Shown one piece after another: positions 9,020-17,320 of a DNA stretch of 61,347 bases (positions are counted from its first letter, which is position 1; every line of letters starts with the position of its first letter). Source of the stretch: Dactylosporangium siamense. GTDB taxonomy: Bacteria > Actinomycetota > Actinomycetes > Mycobacteriales > Micromonosporaceae. Location: contig NZ_BONQ01000178.1 in assembly GCF_016862795.1 (NCBI RefSeq), forward strand, positions 1-61,347, written 5' to 3'. Position numbers and translations under genes: made by a program. Below the pieces are notes generated by a model, which was given only the letters and a program-made list of their open reading frames with translations, searched no databases and was not told the origin of the DNA.

Positions 9020-10392
9020 GCCAGGACGAGCAGTCGAGGTCGCTCGCCGACCAGGCGGCGAGCTGGGTCCCGCCCTGGGCGCGTGTCGAGCCCGCCGCCC
9101 CGGATCCGGTCGACGGGCCGGCCGGGGAACCGGACGAGGAGTCTGCGGAGGAACCGGTCGAGGAGTCGGTCGGGGAACCCGCTGAAGTTGACCTTGGAGA
9201 GTTTGACTCGCCAGGGGCGGACAAAGTCTCCAAGGTCAACTCGCCCCCGGTCGAGCCGGTCGAGGGCGAGCCGGTCACGGACGTCGAGCCGGAACCCGGG
9301 CCGGTTGCTGAGGCGGCACCCGAGCCGGACGCGGAAGCCGAGCTCATCGTTGCGGCCGGGCCTGACGTCGAGGCCGCACTGGTGGTCGAGCCCGAGCCGG
9401 TTGCCGAGGTCGAACCGGTCGCCGAGGTCGAGCCGGTTGCTGAGGTTGAACCGGTTGCTGAGGTTGAGGCCGAGCCGGAGCCGGTCGTCGAGGCTGAGCC
9501 GGTTGCCGAGCCCGAGCCCGCGCTGGTCGCCGAGGTCGAACTGGTTGTTGAGGTTGAGGCCGAGCCCGTGCCGGTCGCCGAGGTCGAGCCGGTTGCTGAG
9601 GTTGAGGCCGAGCCGGTCGCCGAGGTTGAACCGGTTGCTGAGGTTGAGGCCGAGCCGGAGCCGGTCGTCGAGGCTGCGCCGGTTGCCGAGCCCGAGCCCG
9701 CGCTGGTTGCCGAGCCCGAGTCCGAGCCCGAGCCTGCGCTGGTTGCCGAGCCGGAGGTCGCGGCCGCGGCTGGTGGCGAGGCGCTGTTCGACCTGCCCGC
9801 TCCCGCCCCCGTGCCCGTCGAGGCGGCGCCGGTCGTCGTGGAGATGTCCGACACCGAGCTGCGCGGCGCCGTCGAGGCGATCCTGCTCATCGTCGACGAG
9901 CCGGCGACCGAGGTCACCCTCGCGCAGGTGCTCGACCAGCCCGTCGACCGCATCCGTGGGGTCCTGGAGGACGTCGCCCGGCAGTACACCGAGCTCGGCC
10001 TCGGCTTCGACCTGCGCCGGGTGGCCGGTGGGTGGCGGTTGTACACGAGGGCGGAGTTCGCCCCGTACGTGGAGAAGTTCGTGCTCGACGGGCAGCAGAT
10101 CCGGCTGACCCAGGCGGCCCTGGAAACACTCGCTGTGGTCGCGTACAAGCAGCCGGTCACCAGATCGCGCATCTCGGCCATCCGCGGTGTCAACTGCGAC
10201 GGGGTGGTCCGTACGCTGGTGACGCGGGGTCTGATCGAGGAGACCGGCAGTGAGCCCGAAAGCGGGGCATTCCTGTACCGGACGACGTCGTTGTTCCTGG
10301 AGAAACTCGGCCTGGACAGCGTGGATCAGTTGCCGCCGCTCGCCCCGTTCCTTCCCGACGACATTGATGAGATCGCCGATGCCCAGCGTTGA
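9016..10392 (+). CDS. scpB: Segregation and condensation protein B with long acidic repeat N-terminus
   Basis: ScpB dimer subunit of the SMC complex, two winged helices in the last 185 residues or so (from MSDTELRGAVEAILLIVDEP; conserved VAYKQPVTRSRISAIRGVN). Total length is 458, far above the 180-250 usual for ScpB. The excess is an N-terminal tract. Residues 1-55 are mildly acidic. A short block at about residues 57-76 is encoded by a palindromic insertion. Residues 80-260 are a degenerate E-P-V-A-E-V repeat. Such a tract should be extended and highly charged, like the linkers of actinobacterial division and secretion proteins. GTG start overlaps the scpA stop; the 3' end overlaps the rluB start by 14 bp. 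Confidence 0.93.
   Translation: MSQDEQSRSLADQAASWVPPWARVEPAAPDPVDGPAGEPDEESAEEPVEESVGEPAEVDLGEFDSPGADKVSKVNSPPVEPVEGEPVTDVEPEPGPVAEAAPEPDAEAELIVAAGPDVEAALVVEPEPVAEVEPVAEVEPVAEVEPVAEVEAEPEPVVEAEPVAEPEPALVAEVELVVEVEAEPVPVAEVEPVAEVEAEPVAEVEPVAEVEAEPEPVVEAAPVAEPEPALVAEPESEPEPALVAEPEVAAAAGGEALFDLPAPAPVPVEAAPVVVEMSDTELRGAVEAILLIVDEPATEVTLAQVLDQPVDRIRGVLEDVARQYTELGLGFDLRRVAGGWRLYTRAEFAPYVEKFVLDGQQIRLTQAALETLAVVAYKQPVTRSRISAIRGVNCDGVVRTLVTRGLIEETGSEPESGAFLYRTTSLFLEKLGLDSVDQLPPLAPFLPDDIDEIADAQR
9187..9240. repeat. Palindromic element inserted in frame in scpB
   Basis: The 14-bp arms GTTGACCTTGGAGA (9187-9200) and TCTCCAAGGTCAAC (9227-9240) are perfect inverted repeats. Pairing continues for four more base pairs after one mismatch, with a 16-base loop. 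The 54-bp unit keeps the reading frame and encodes a block unlike the E/P/V repeats around it. Confidence 0.8.
9385..9770 (+). repeat. Degenerate tandem repeats encoding E-P-V-A-E-V units
   Basis: Short units such as GAGCCGGTTGCTGAGGTT recur with synonymous variation across about 385 bp of scpB. Larger blocks of about 180 bp also recur, for example around 9470-9530 and 9650-9710. This is evidence of repeated internal duplication. Confidence 0.75.
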
Positions 10393-11194
10393 CCCGTCCA
10401 CCAGCCCGTCCACCAGCCCGGCCGAGTTCGAGGGCTCCGCGTTCGACGCGCCGCCGGACGCGGTGCGGCCACGCAACGAGGAGCGGCTGCAGAAGATCCT
10501 GGCCGCCGCCGGCCTCGGGTCGCGGCGCAACTGCGAGCGGATGATCGACGAGGGGAAGGTCACCGTCAACGGCAAGGAGGCCACCCTCGGCGACAAGGCC
10601 GACGCCGCCCAGGACGTCATCCACGTCAACGGGTCGCGCCTGGTCACCGACACCCGGATGGTGTACCTCGCGCTGAACAAGCCGGCCGGGGTGGTGTCCA
10701 CGATGGACGACGACAAGGGCCGCGAGGCGCTCGCCGACTACGTGCCCAACATCAGCACCCGGGTCTTCCACGTCGGGCGCCTCGACCTGGAGAGCGAGGG
10801 CCTGCTGCTGCTCATGAACGACGGTGGGCTGGCGCACAAGCTGATGCATCCCTCGTACGAGGTGGCGAAGACGTATCAGGTCGAGATCGCCGGGCCGGTG
10901 CCGCGGGCGATGGGCCGCGAGCTGAAGGCCGGCATCACCCTCGAGGACGGCCCGGCGAAGGTCGACTCGTTCAAGGTCGTCACCGCGTACGGGAAGGTGG
11001 CGCTCGTCGAGGTCGTCCTGCACGAGGGGCGCAACCACATCGTGCGGCGGATGTTCGACGCGGTCGGGTTCCCGGTGCAGCGGCTGATCCGCACCCAGAT
11101 CGGCCCGATCCGGCTCGGCGATCTCCGCCCGGGCAGGACCCGGCACCTGTCCCAGGCGGAGATCGGCGCACTGTTCAAAGCGGTGGGCGAGTAA
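10379..11194 (+). CDS. rluB: rRNA pseudouridine synthase, RsuA/RluB family
   Basis: Isomerises a uridine of 23S rRNA (RluB role by family and synteny). 271 residues from ATG 10379, whose first codons overlap the scpB end. The S4 RNA-binding domain is at about residues 36-80 (ERLQKILAAAGLGSRRNCE, DEGKVTVNG). The catalytic domain carries the signature GRLDLESEGLLLLMNDG with catalytic Asp near 140. The RNRNHIVRRMF-like block HEGRNHIVRRMFDAVG is also intact. The 25 N-terminal residues are Ser/Pro-rich and not conserved. Fourth gene of the parA-scpA-scpB operon; it stops 3 bp before the convergent exporter gene. Confidence 0.93.
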   Translation: MPSVDPSTSPSTSPAEFEGSAFDAPPDAVRPRNEERLQKILAAAGLGSRRNCERMIDEGKVTVNGKEATLGDKADAAQDVIHVNGSRLVTDTRMVYLALNKPAGVVSTMDDDKGREALADYVPNISTRVFHVGRLDLESEGLLLLMNDGGLAHKLMHPSYEVAKTYQVEIAGPVPRAMGRELKAGITLEDGPAKVDSFKVVTAYGKVALVEVVLHEGRNHIVRRMFDAVGFPVQRLIRTQIGPIRLGDLRPGRTRHLSQAEIGALFKAVGE

Positions 11195-11197
11195 CCG

Positions 11198-11968
11198 TCA
11201 GGTGCTGCGGCGCATCGCCCGGATGCCGACGGCCAGCCCGATGATCGCCGTGGCAGCCGCGGCGATCGCGCCCCAGAGCACGGCGCGGTCGTCGACCGTA
11301 CCCGCGAACAGGAGACGCTCGGCGGTCACCATGTGGGCCAGGGGGTTGAAGTGTGAGGCGACCCGCATCCACTCCGGCCCGGTCTCCAGGGGCAGCAGCA
11401 TGCCGGACAGGATCATCAGCGGGAACAGCAGCGTCTGCTGCACGACCCAGAACATCCAGTCGTTGCGGCGCACCGCGACGGCCAGGGCGTAGCTGAGCGA
11501 GCCGAGGCCGACCCCGAACACGGCCAGCAGGGCCAGGCCGAGCAACGCGCCGGTGGGGTACAGGTCGAACCCGAACGGCAGCATGACCAGCACCACGATG
11601 ACCGCCTGGCCGGCGAGGGGGACCATCTCCTTCAGCGCCCGCCCGACCAGCAGCGCGTGCCGGGCCAGGGGAGTGACGAGCATCCGCTCGTGCGCGCCGG
11701 TGATGAACTCGCCGAGCAGGTTCGCCCCGACGGTCGACGTGCCGAACAGGGTCGTCATCACCAGGATCGCCGGCACGAACCACTGCCACACGTTGCTGCC
11801 GAGCCCGTTGTCCTGGCCGCGCAGCGAGCCGACGAGCAGCGGCCCGAACAGCGCCAGGAACACCAGGGGCTGGATCATGCCGAAGATCAGCGAGAACGGC
11901 GAGCGCAGCAGCGGCCGCAGCTCGCGGGCCGCGACGATGCCGACATCACGAAGTGCCAAGGTGCTCAT
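11198..11968 (-). CDS. ABC-2 type permease, DrrB-like
   Basis: Integral membrane half of a multidrug or lipid ABC exporter, 256 residues with about six hydrophobic helices. The ABC-2 signature region includes RSPFSLIFGMIQPLVFLALF near the N-terminus and the conserved loop GANLLGEFITGAHERMLVTP. A late helix pair (LFPLMILSGMLLPLE) is typical of DrrB/ABC2_membrane proteins. The ATG overlaps the stop of the ATPase gene by 4 bp (ATGA), so the two are coupled. Substrate is unknown; family members export antibiotics such as daunorubicin or cell-wall lipids. Confidence 0.92.
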   Translation of the reverse strand: MSTLALRDVGIVAARELRPLLRSPFSLIFGMIQPLVFLALFGPLLVGSLRGQDNGLGSNVWQWFVPAILVMTTLFGTSTVGANLLGEFITGAHERMLVTPLARHALLVGRALKEMVPLAGQAVIVVLVMLPFGFDLYPTGALLGLALLAVFGVGLGSLSYALAVAVRRNDWMFWVVQQTLLFPLMILSGMLLPLETGPEWMRVASHFNPLAHMVTAERLLFAGTVDDRAVLWGAIAAAATAIIGLAVGIRAMRRST

Positions 11969-12900
11969 GCGTGCTCCCGGAGGTTGCGGCCGGTCAGGGA
12001 CAGGAAGACGTCGTCGAGGGTCGGTCGTTGGATTTCCGCGGTACGCACAGCGCCCGGGACGGAAGCGATGAGCTCCGGCAGTGCCGCCGGGCCGTCGCTG
12101 ACGCGAACCTCGACGGTGTCCGCGGTCTCGGTGAGGTCGCGCGCGCTGGGGAGCGCGGCCGCCGCCTTGGCCAGCAGCGGCAGGTCGCCGGTCAGGATCA
12201 GCCGGTCGCCGGCGAGTTTCGCCTTCAGCGCCCGCGCGGTGTCGTCGGCGATCACCTCGCCGTGGTCGACGACCACGACCCGTTCGGCCATGGTGTCGGC
12301 CTCGTCGAGGTAGTGCGTGGTGAGCACGATCGTCATCCGGTGCTCCTCGCGCATGCGCAGGATGTGCTGCCAGAGGTTCGCCCGGTTCTGCGGGTCCAGG
12401 CCCGTGGAGGGCTCGTCGAGGAACAGCAGCCGCGGCGCGTGCACCAGACCGATCGCCACGTCCAGGCGGCGCCGCTGCCCACCGGACAGGTCGGACACCT
12501 TGCGGTCGCGCTGCTCGGTCAGGTCGAGGGCCTCCAGGAGCTCGTCCGTGCGCCGCGCGGCGGCCCTGCGGTCGAGGCCGTAGATGCGGCCCTGGGTGCG
12601 CAGCTCGTCGCCGGCGCGGTGGATGTGGCCGGCGCCGTTGCCCTGGCCGACGTATCCGATCCGCCGGCGGACCTCGGCCGCAGCGGTGGTGACGTCGTGC
12701 CCGGCGACCGTGGCGGTGCCGCTGGTCGGTGCGATGAGCGTGGTGAGCATCCGCAGGGTGGTGGTCTTGCCCGCGCCGTTCGGGCCGAGCACCGCGACGA
12801 GCTCGCCGGGGGCGATGTCCAGGCTGATGCCCCGCACGGCGTGCACCGTGGTCTTCCGGTTGACGACGAAGTCCTTCGTCAGTGCTCTCGTCTGAATCAT
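11965..12900 (-). CDS. ABC transporter ATP-binding protein, DrrA-like
   Basis: Nucleotide-binding subunit, 311 residues from ATG 12900. Walker A GPNGAGKTT is at residues 39-47, followed by the ABC signature LSGGQRRRLDVA, Walker B RLLFLDEPSTGLDP and switch His in LTTHYLDEAD. The C-terminal 80 residues are the DrrA-type extension (ending LTGRNLREHA) that contacts the permease. There is no clear ribosome site upstream, and a leaderless start is plausible given the short 63-bp gap to the divergent WYL regulator. The gap holds an inverted repeat likely to control the operon. Confidence 0.93.
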   Translation of the reverse strand: MIQTRALTKDFVVNRKTTVHAVRGISLDIAPGELVAVLGPNGAGKTTTLRMLTTLIAPTSGTATVAGHDVTTAAAEVRRRIGYVGQGNGAGHIHRAGDELRTQGRIYGLDRRAAARRTDELLEALDLTEQRDRKVSDLSGGQRRRLDVAIGLVHAPRLLFLDEPSTGLDPQNRANLWQHILRMREEHRMTIVLTTHYLDEADTMAERVVVVDHGEVIADDTARALKAKLAGDRLILTGDLPLLAKAAAALPSARDLTETADTVEVRVSDGPAALPELIASVPGAVRTAEIQRPTLDDVFLSLTGRNLREHA

Positions 12901-12924
12901 GCTGCCGACATTGCCAGGAGATGC

Positions 12925-12939
12925 GGACAGCTTCTGTCC
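12925..12939. promoter_or_regulatory. Inverted repeat operator GGACAG-N3-CTGTCC
   Basis: A perfect 6-3-6 inverted repeat lies between the divergent ABC exporter and WYL-regulator starts. The regulator is the obvious candidate to bind it. Binding itself is inferred. Confidence 0.6.
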
Positions 12940-12963
12940 TGAACGGCGGGCGATACTGGACGC

Positions 12964-13941
12964 ATGTTGGAGACCTCGGCCCGCCTGCTCGCCCTGCTGT
13001 CGTTGCTCCAGGCACGCCGCGACTGGCCGGGCCAGACCCTCGCCGAACGCCTCGAGGTCAGCCCGCGCACGGTCCGGCGCGACGTGGACCGGCTCCGTGA
13101 CCTCGGGTATCCGGTGCAGGCGACCCGCGGCCCGGACGGTGGGTACCGGCTCGACGCCGGCTCGGAGCTGCCGCCGCTGCTGTTCGACGACGACCAGGCG
13201 GTCGCGGTGGCCGTGGCGCTGCAGACCGCCACCATGTCGGTCGAGGGGGTGGAGGAGGCGGCCCTGCGGGCCCTCGCGACGGTGCGGCAGGTGATGCCGG
13301 CCCGGCTGCGCCAGCGGGTCGACGCGTTGCAGGTGACCAGGGTGACGAAGACCGGCTGGCAGCCGTCCCGGGTCGACACCTCGGTGCTCCTGGCGATCGG
13401 CCAGGCGGTGCGGGCGCGGGAGGTGCTGCGCTTCGACTACGCCGGGGTGCGCGAGCTCGCGGCCGGGGCCGCGGGGGAACGGCGGCGGGCCGAGCCGTGC
13501 CACGTGGTGACGTGGGGCGGCCGGTGGTACCTCATCGGCTACGACCTGGACCGCTCGGACTGGCGCACGTTCCGGGTCGACCGGATGACGCTGCGCACCC
13601 CGAACGGGCCCCGCTTCACGCCCCGGCCGCTGCCGGCGGCGGACGTGGCGGCGTTCGTGGCGGAGCGGTTCGAGGGGCACGACCCGCTGCCGTGCCGCGG
13701 GCAGGCGATCATGCACGCGCCGGCGGCGGCGATCACCCAGTGGGCCCGGGGACAGGCCGTCGTTGAGGTCGTGGCGCCGGACCGGTGCCGGGTGAGCACC
13801 GGGTCGTGGTCGTGGACGGGGCTCGCGGCGTGGTTCGGGATGTTCGACGTGGAGGTCGAGGTGATCGGGCCGCCGCAGCTGCGGGAGGCGACGGCGGCGC
13901 TGGCCGCCCGGTTCGCCCGGGCGGCCGCGCCTTCGTCCTGA
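12964..13941 (+). CDS. WYL-domain HTH transcriptional regulator (YafY/DeoR-like)
   Basis: 325-residue regulator. The N-terminal winged helix-turn-helix occupies residues 1-62 (QTLAERLEVSPRTVRRDVDR, then PVQATRGPDGGYRL). The WYL sensor domain lies at about 135-215 (LRFDYAGVRE, then GGRWYLIGYDLDRSDWRTFR) with a C-terminal WCX extension. WYL domains bind nucleotides, nucleic acid or other ligands; the ligand here is unknown. It is divergent from a DrrAB-type exporter with a shared operator-like repeat, a common pairing for this family, so it probably controls the exporter. It ends 2 bp before the convergent FMN reductase. Confidence 0.9.
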   Translation: MLETSARLLALLSLLQARRDWPGQTLAERLEVSPRTVRRDVDRLRDLGYPVQATRGPDGGYRLDAGSELPPLLFDDDQAVAVAVALQTATMSVEGVEEAALRALATVRQVMPARLRQRVDALQVTRVTKTGWQPSRVDTSVLLAIGQAVRAREVLRFDYAGVRELAAGAAGERRRAEPCHVVTWGGRWYLIGYDLDRSDWRTFRVDRMTLRTPNGPRFTPRPLPAADVAAFVAERFEGHDPLPCRGQAIMHAPAAAITQWARGQAVVEVVAPDRCRVSTGSWSWTGLAAWFGMFDVEVEVIGPPQLREATAALAARFARAAAPSS

Positions 13942-13943
13942 CG

Positions 13944-14504
13944 TCAGCCCTTGCGGACCGTTTCGAGGGCCTTCGTCCAGCTGACCGTCTGGTCGAGCAC
14001 GACGTTGAGGTTGCCCTCGTGCTGCGGGCCCGGCTTGAAGCTCGAGAAGTTTTCGAAGTCGGTGAACAGCGACAGCGCCACCTGCGCGCGCACGTCGGCG
14101 ATCTGCAGCTCGCCCGCGATCAGCCGCAGGTGCTCGACCGCGCGGGTGCCGCCCGCGGCGCCGTAGCTGACGAAGCCGGCCGCCTTGTTGTTCCACTCGC
14201 CGTAGACGAAGTCGATCGCGTTCTTCAGCGCGCCGCTGGTGGAGTGGTTGTACTCCGGCGTCACGAACACGAAGCCGTCCAGCTCGGCGATCTTCGCGGC
14301 CCACTGCTTCGTGTGCTCGTTGGCGTACATCCCCTGCGACGCCGGGATGGCCTCATCCAGGTGCGGCAGGTTGTAGTCGAGCAGGTCGACCAGCTCGAAC
14401 TCCGCGTCCGAGCGGCGGCTCGCGATGTCGTAGACCCACTTGGCCACCGCCTCGCCGTTCCGGCCGGGACGGGTGCTGCCGAGGATGATTCCGATCTTGG
14501 TCAT
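13944..14504 (-). CDS. NAD(P)H-dependent FMN reductase
   Basis: Flavodoxin-fold reductase, 186 residues, of the YieF/SsuE/azoreductase-like NADPH-dependent FMN reductase family. It probably supplies reduced flavin or detoxifies quinones and azo compounds. The phosphate loop GSTRPGRNGEAVAKW lies at residues 9-23. The second family motif TPEYNHSTSGALKNAIDF surrounds residue 90. Start ATG 14504 has an AAAGG ribosome site. Divergent to a MarR gene with two symmetric operator copies in the 92-bp gap, so it is probably MarR-repressed and induced by oxidants or phenolics. Confidence 0.92.
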   Translation of the reverse strand: MTKIGIILGSTRPGRNGEAVAKWVYDIASRRSDAEFELVDLLDYNLPHLDEAIPASQGMYANEHTKQWAAKIAELDGFVFVTPEYNHSTSGALKNAIDFVYGEWNNKAAGFVSYGAAGGTRAVEHLRLIAGELQIADVRAQVALSLFTDFENFSSFKPGPQHEGNLNVVLDQTVSWTKALETVRKG

Positions 14505-14527
14505 TGCACAACCTTTTCGTCGTCATG

Positions 14528-14576
14528 GGTGACGTGTCACCGACACAGTAGCTCAGTCCGACGGTGACGTGTCACC
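14528..14576. promoter_or_regulatory. Paired MarR operators
   Basis: GGTGAC-GT-GTCACC occurs at 14528-14541 and again at 14563-14576. The flanks are mirror-image (TCATG before the first, CATGA after the second), so the whole region is symmetric about its centre. Each operator lies toward one of the two divergent genes. TAGAGT at 14584-14589 could be the MarR -10 of a leaderless message. Confidence 0.75.
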
Positions 14577-14596
14577 CATGACGGTAGAGTTGTGGT

Positions 14597-15121
14597 GTGA
14601 CGGATCCGGCCTGGCTCGACGAGCGGGAGCAGCGCGCCTGGCGCGGGTTCCTCGCCGTCAACGCCGCGGTCCGGAGCCGCATCGCCCGGCAGCTCCAGCA
14701 GGAGACGGGCCTGTCCAGCGCGGACTACGCGGTGCTGGTCAGCCTGTCCGAGGCACCCGGCGGCCGGCTGAGGGTCTTCCAGCTGCGGGTCGCCGCCGAC
14801 TGGGAGAAGACCCGGCTCACCCACCAGATCACCCGTATGACCAGCCGCGGCCTGGTAGCCCGGGAGCCCTGCGTGGACGACCCCCGCGGCGCGTTCGTCG
14901 TGCTCACCGAGGCCGGCTGGGACGCGATCACCGGCGCCGCCCCGCTGCACGTCGCGCACGTGCGGCGCTGGTTCTTCGACGCGCTGCGGCCCGAGCAGGT
15001 CGAGGCGCTGCTCGACCTCAACGACACCGTCCTGGGTCACCTGCGCGAGGCCGACCGCACCATGGGCGTGCCGTGTCCACCGTGCGATGTGCCATCATCC
15101 TGCGACGACGTCCTCCCGTGA
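14597..15121 (+). CDS. MarR family transcriptional regulator
   Basis: 174-residue winged-helix repressor from GTG 14597. Dimerisation helices frame the DNA-binding core (SSADYAVLVSLSEAPGGRLR; recognition helix TRLTHQITRMTSRGLVARE; wing CVDDPRGAFVVLTEAG). Two Cys close to the C-terminus (CPPCDVPSSC) form a CxxC-like cluster that could sense redox state, which fits control of the divergent flavin reductase. That sensing role is inference. Only about 8 bases separate a -10-like box from the start codon, which suggests leaderless translation. Confidence 0.9.
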   Translation: MTDPAWLDEREQRAWRGFLAVNAAVRSRIARQLQQETGLSSADYAVLVSLSEAPGGRLRVFQLRVAADWEKTRLTHQITRMTSRGLVAREPCVDDPRGAFVVLTEAGWDAITGAAPLHVAHVRRWFFDALRPEQVEALLDLNDTVLGHLREADRTMGVPCPPCDVPSSCDDVLP

Positions 15122-15196
15122 GGTAGGGCCATCGGCGGGTCAAGTACTGTCGAACAGCACTGGTCATCGGGGTGTCATCGGGGTGAAGGAGTCGGC

Positions 15197-15868
15197 GTGT
15201 CAGGGACTAGCGGCCAGTTGGTGGTTGCCGTCGATGGGCCCTCAGGCTCCGGCAAGTCCACGATCTCCCGCCGGGTGGCACAGGCCGTCGATGCCCGCTA
15301 CCTGGACACCGGCGCCATGTACCGGGCGGTGACCTGGGCCGTGCTGCGCGACAACGTCGACCTCACCGATGCCGAGAAGATCCACGCCGTCGCGGCGAAC
15401 GTCACCCTCACCATCGGGACCGACCCGGCCGAGCCGCACATCAGCGTCGACGGCGTCGGCGTCGACCGGGAGATCCGCGGCGCCGAGGTCACCCAGGCCG
15501 TGTCCGCCGTGTCGGCCGTCCCCGGGGTGCGGGCGCTGCTCGTCGCCCTCCAGCGCGAGCTCATCGCCGAGGCGCCCCGGATCGTGGTCGAGGGCCGCGA
15601 CATCGGCACCGTCGTCGCTCCGGACGCCGACCTGAAGGTGTATCTCACCGCCTCCGCGGACGAGCGCGCCCGGCGCCGGAGCACCGAGAACGCCGCCAAC
15701 CAGGCCGCGACCGCAGCCGACCTGGCCCGGCGTGACAGACTTGACTCGACGCGCGCCGCGGATCCGCTTCGCCAAGCCGACGACGCCGTTGTGCTCGACA
15801 CCACCACGCTCGGCATCGACGAGGTGGTCGAGCGCCTCCAGCGGATGCTGGACAAGGTCACCGCATAA
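15197..15868 (+). CDS. cmk: Cytidylate kinase
   Basis: Phosphorylates CMP and dCMP in pyrimidine nucleotide salvage and supply, cytosolic. 223 residues, the usual length. P-loop GPSGSGKS is at residues 14-21, the CMP-binding region DTGAMYRAVTW follows, and the conserved VEGRDIGTVV is near residue 135. The basic motif RARRRSTEN and the RDRLDSTR segment complete the family signature. GTG start has a GAAGGAG ribosome site. It precedes der by 39 bp, the classic cmk-der arrangement, here without the plsC often found between them. Confidence 0.96.
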   Translation: MSGTSGQLVVAVDGPSGSGKSTISRRVAQAVDARYLDTGAMYRAVTWAVLRDNVDLTDAEKIHAVAANVTLTIGTDPAEPHISVDGVGVDREIRGAEVTQAVSAVSAVPGVRALLVALQRELIAEAPRIVVEGRDIGTVVAPDADLKVYLTASADERARRRSTENAANQAATAADLARRDRLDSTRAADPLRQADDAVVLDTTTLGIDEVVERLQRMLDKVTA

Positions 15869-15907
15869 GGCGAGCGCCGGCCCCCCGGCCGTGAACAAAG
15901 GACCCCC

Positions 15908-17320
15908 GTGAGCCCTGAGGCATCCGCAGGTGCCCGCGTCGACGCTGACGTCGACCGTACCGAGGACGTCGACCTCGGCGTCGACGACGTCGAGCTGAGT
16001 GTGCCGATCGTCGCCGTCGTCGGCCGGCCCAACGTCGGCAAGTCGACCCTCGTCAACCGCATCCTGGGCCGCCGTCAGGCGGTCGTCGAGGACGTCGCCG
16101 GCGTCACCCGGGACCGCGTCGCCTACGACGCCGAGTGGACCGGGCGGCACTTCACCGTCGTGGACACCGGCGGCTGGCTGCCCGACGCCAAGGAACGGGC
16201 CAAGGCCATCGCCACCCAGGCCGAGATCGCCACCCAGACCGCCGACGTGGTGCTGTTCGTGGTCGACGCCACGATCCCGCCGACGGCCGACGACGAGGCC
16301 GCCGTCAAGATGCTGCGCCGCAGCGGCCGCCCGGTGATCCTGGTCGCCAACAAGGTCGACAACGCCCGCATCGAGGGCGAGATCTCCAGCCTCTGGGGAC
16401 TCGGCCTCGGCGAGCCGTTCCCGATCTCGGCCCTGCACGGCCGCGGCGCCGGCGACCTGCTCGACAAGATCCTCGCCGCGCTGCCCGAGGCGAAACCCGC
16501 CGTTCCGCGCGAGGCCGGCCCGCGCCGCATCGCACTCGTCGGCCGGCCCAACGTCGGCAAGTCCAGCCTGCTCAACAAGCTGGCCAAGGAGGAGCGGGCG
16601 GTCGTCGACTCCGTCGCCGGCACCACCGTCGACCCCGTCGACAGCCTCGTCGACTTCGGCGGCGAGACCTGGCACCTCGTCGACACCGCCGGCCTGCGCA
16701 AGCGCGTCTCCCACGCCAGCGGCACCGAGTACTACGCCTCCCTGCGCACCAACGCGGCGATCGAGGCGGCCGAGGTGGCGATCGTGCTCCTCGACGCGAG
16801 CGAGGTCATCTCCGAGCAGGACCAGCGGATCATCACGATGGTCATCGAGTCCGGCCGCGCGCTCGTCGTCGCGTTCAACAAATGGGACCTCGTCGACGAG
16901 GACCGGCGCCACCAGCTCGGCAAGGAGATCGAGCGCGAGCTGCGCCGCATCCCGTGGTCGATCAAGGTCAACGTGTCCGCCCTGACCGGCCGGGCCGTCG
17001 ACAAGCTCGCCCCCGCGCTGAACAAGGCCCTGGAGAACTGGGAGCGTCGGGTCCCGACCGGCCAGCTCAACCAGTGGCTCACCGCCCTCGTGCAGCAGAC
17101 CCCGCACCCGATTCGCGGCGGCCGCGCCCCACGCGTGCTGTTCGCCACGCAGGCCGGGGTGTCACCGCCGAAGTTCGTGCTCTTCACCACGGGCGTGCTC
17201 GACCCCGGCTACGTCCGGTTCGTCGAGCGCAAGCTCCGCGAGGAGTTCGACTTCCTCGGCACCCCGATCCACATCACCGTGAAGCCCCGCAAGAAGAACA
17301 GCCCTCGCGGGAAGAAGTAG
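15908..17320 (+). CDS. der: Ribosome biogenesis GTPase Der (EngA)
   Basis: Essential double-GTPase required for 50S ribosomal subunit maturation. 470 residues. The first G domain has GRPNVGKS at residues 39-46, DTGGW and NKVD. The second repeats GRPNVGKS near 214, DTAGLRKR, and NKWD. A KH-like C-terminal domain ends in the basic tail [13 protein letters not shown] 30-residue Asp/Val-rich N-terminal extension precedes the first domain, typical of actinobacterial Der. GTG start follows AAAGGA. Co-transcribed with cmk by spacing. Confidence 0.97.
   Translation: MSPEASAGARVDADVDRTEDVDLGVDDVELSVPIVAVVGRPNVGKSTLVNRILGRRQAVVEDVAGVTRDRVAYDAEWTGRHFTVVDTGGWLPDAKERAKAIATQAEIATQTADVVLFVVDATIPPTADDEAAVKMLRRSGRPVILVANKVDNARIEGEISSLWGLGLGEPFPISALHGRGAGDLLDKILAALPEAKPAVPREAGPRRIALVGRPNVGKSSLLNKLAKEERAVVDSVAGTTVDPVDSLVDFGGETWHLVDTAGLRKRVSHASGTEYYASLRTNAAIEAAEVAIVLLDASEVISEQDQRIITMVIESGRALVVAFNKWDLVDEDRRHQLGKEIERELRRIPWSIKVNVSALTGRAVDKLAPALNKALENWERRVPTGQLNQWLTALVQQTPHPIRGGRAPRVLFATQAGVSPPKFVLFTTGVLDPGYVRFVERKLREEFDFLGTPIHITVKPRKKNSPRGKK

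Noticed and set aside
8455-10716. 753-codon minus-strand frame opposite scpA/scpB
   Set aside because: It is the antisense of the E/P/V repeats of scpB, giving L-N-R-F type repeats; the scpB fold on the plus strand is unmistakable.
15242-17107. 621-codon minus-strand frame across cmk and der
   Set aside because: Both plus-strand genes have complete enzyme motifs; the opposite frame is a GC-skew shadow.
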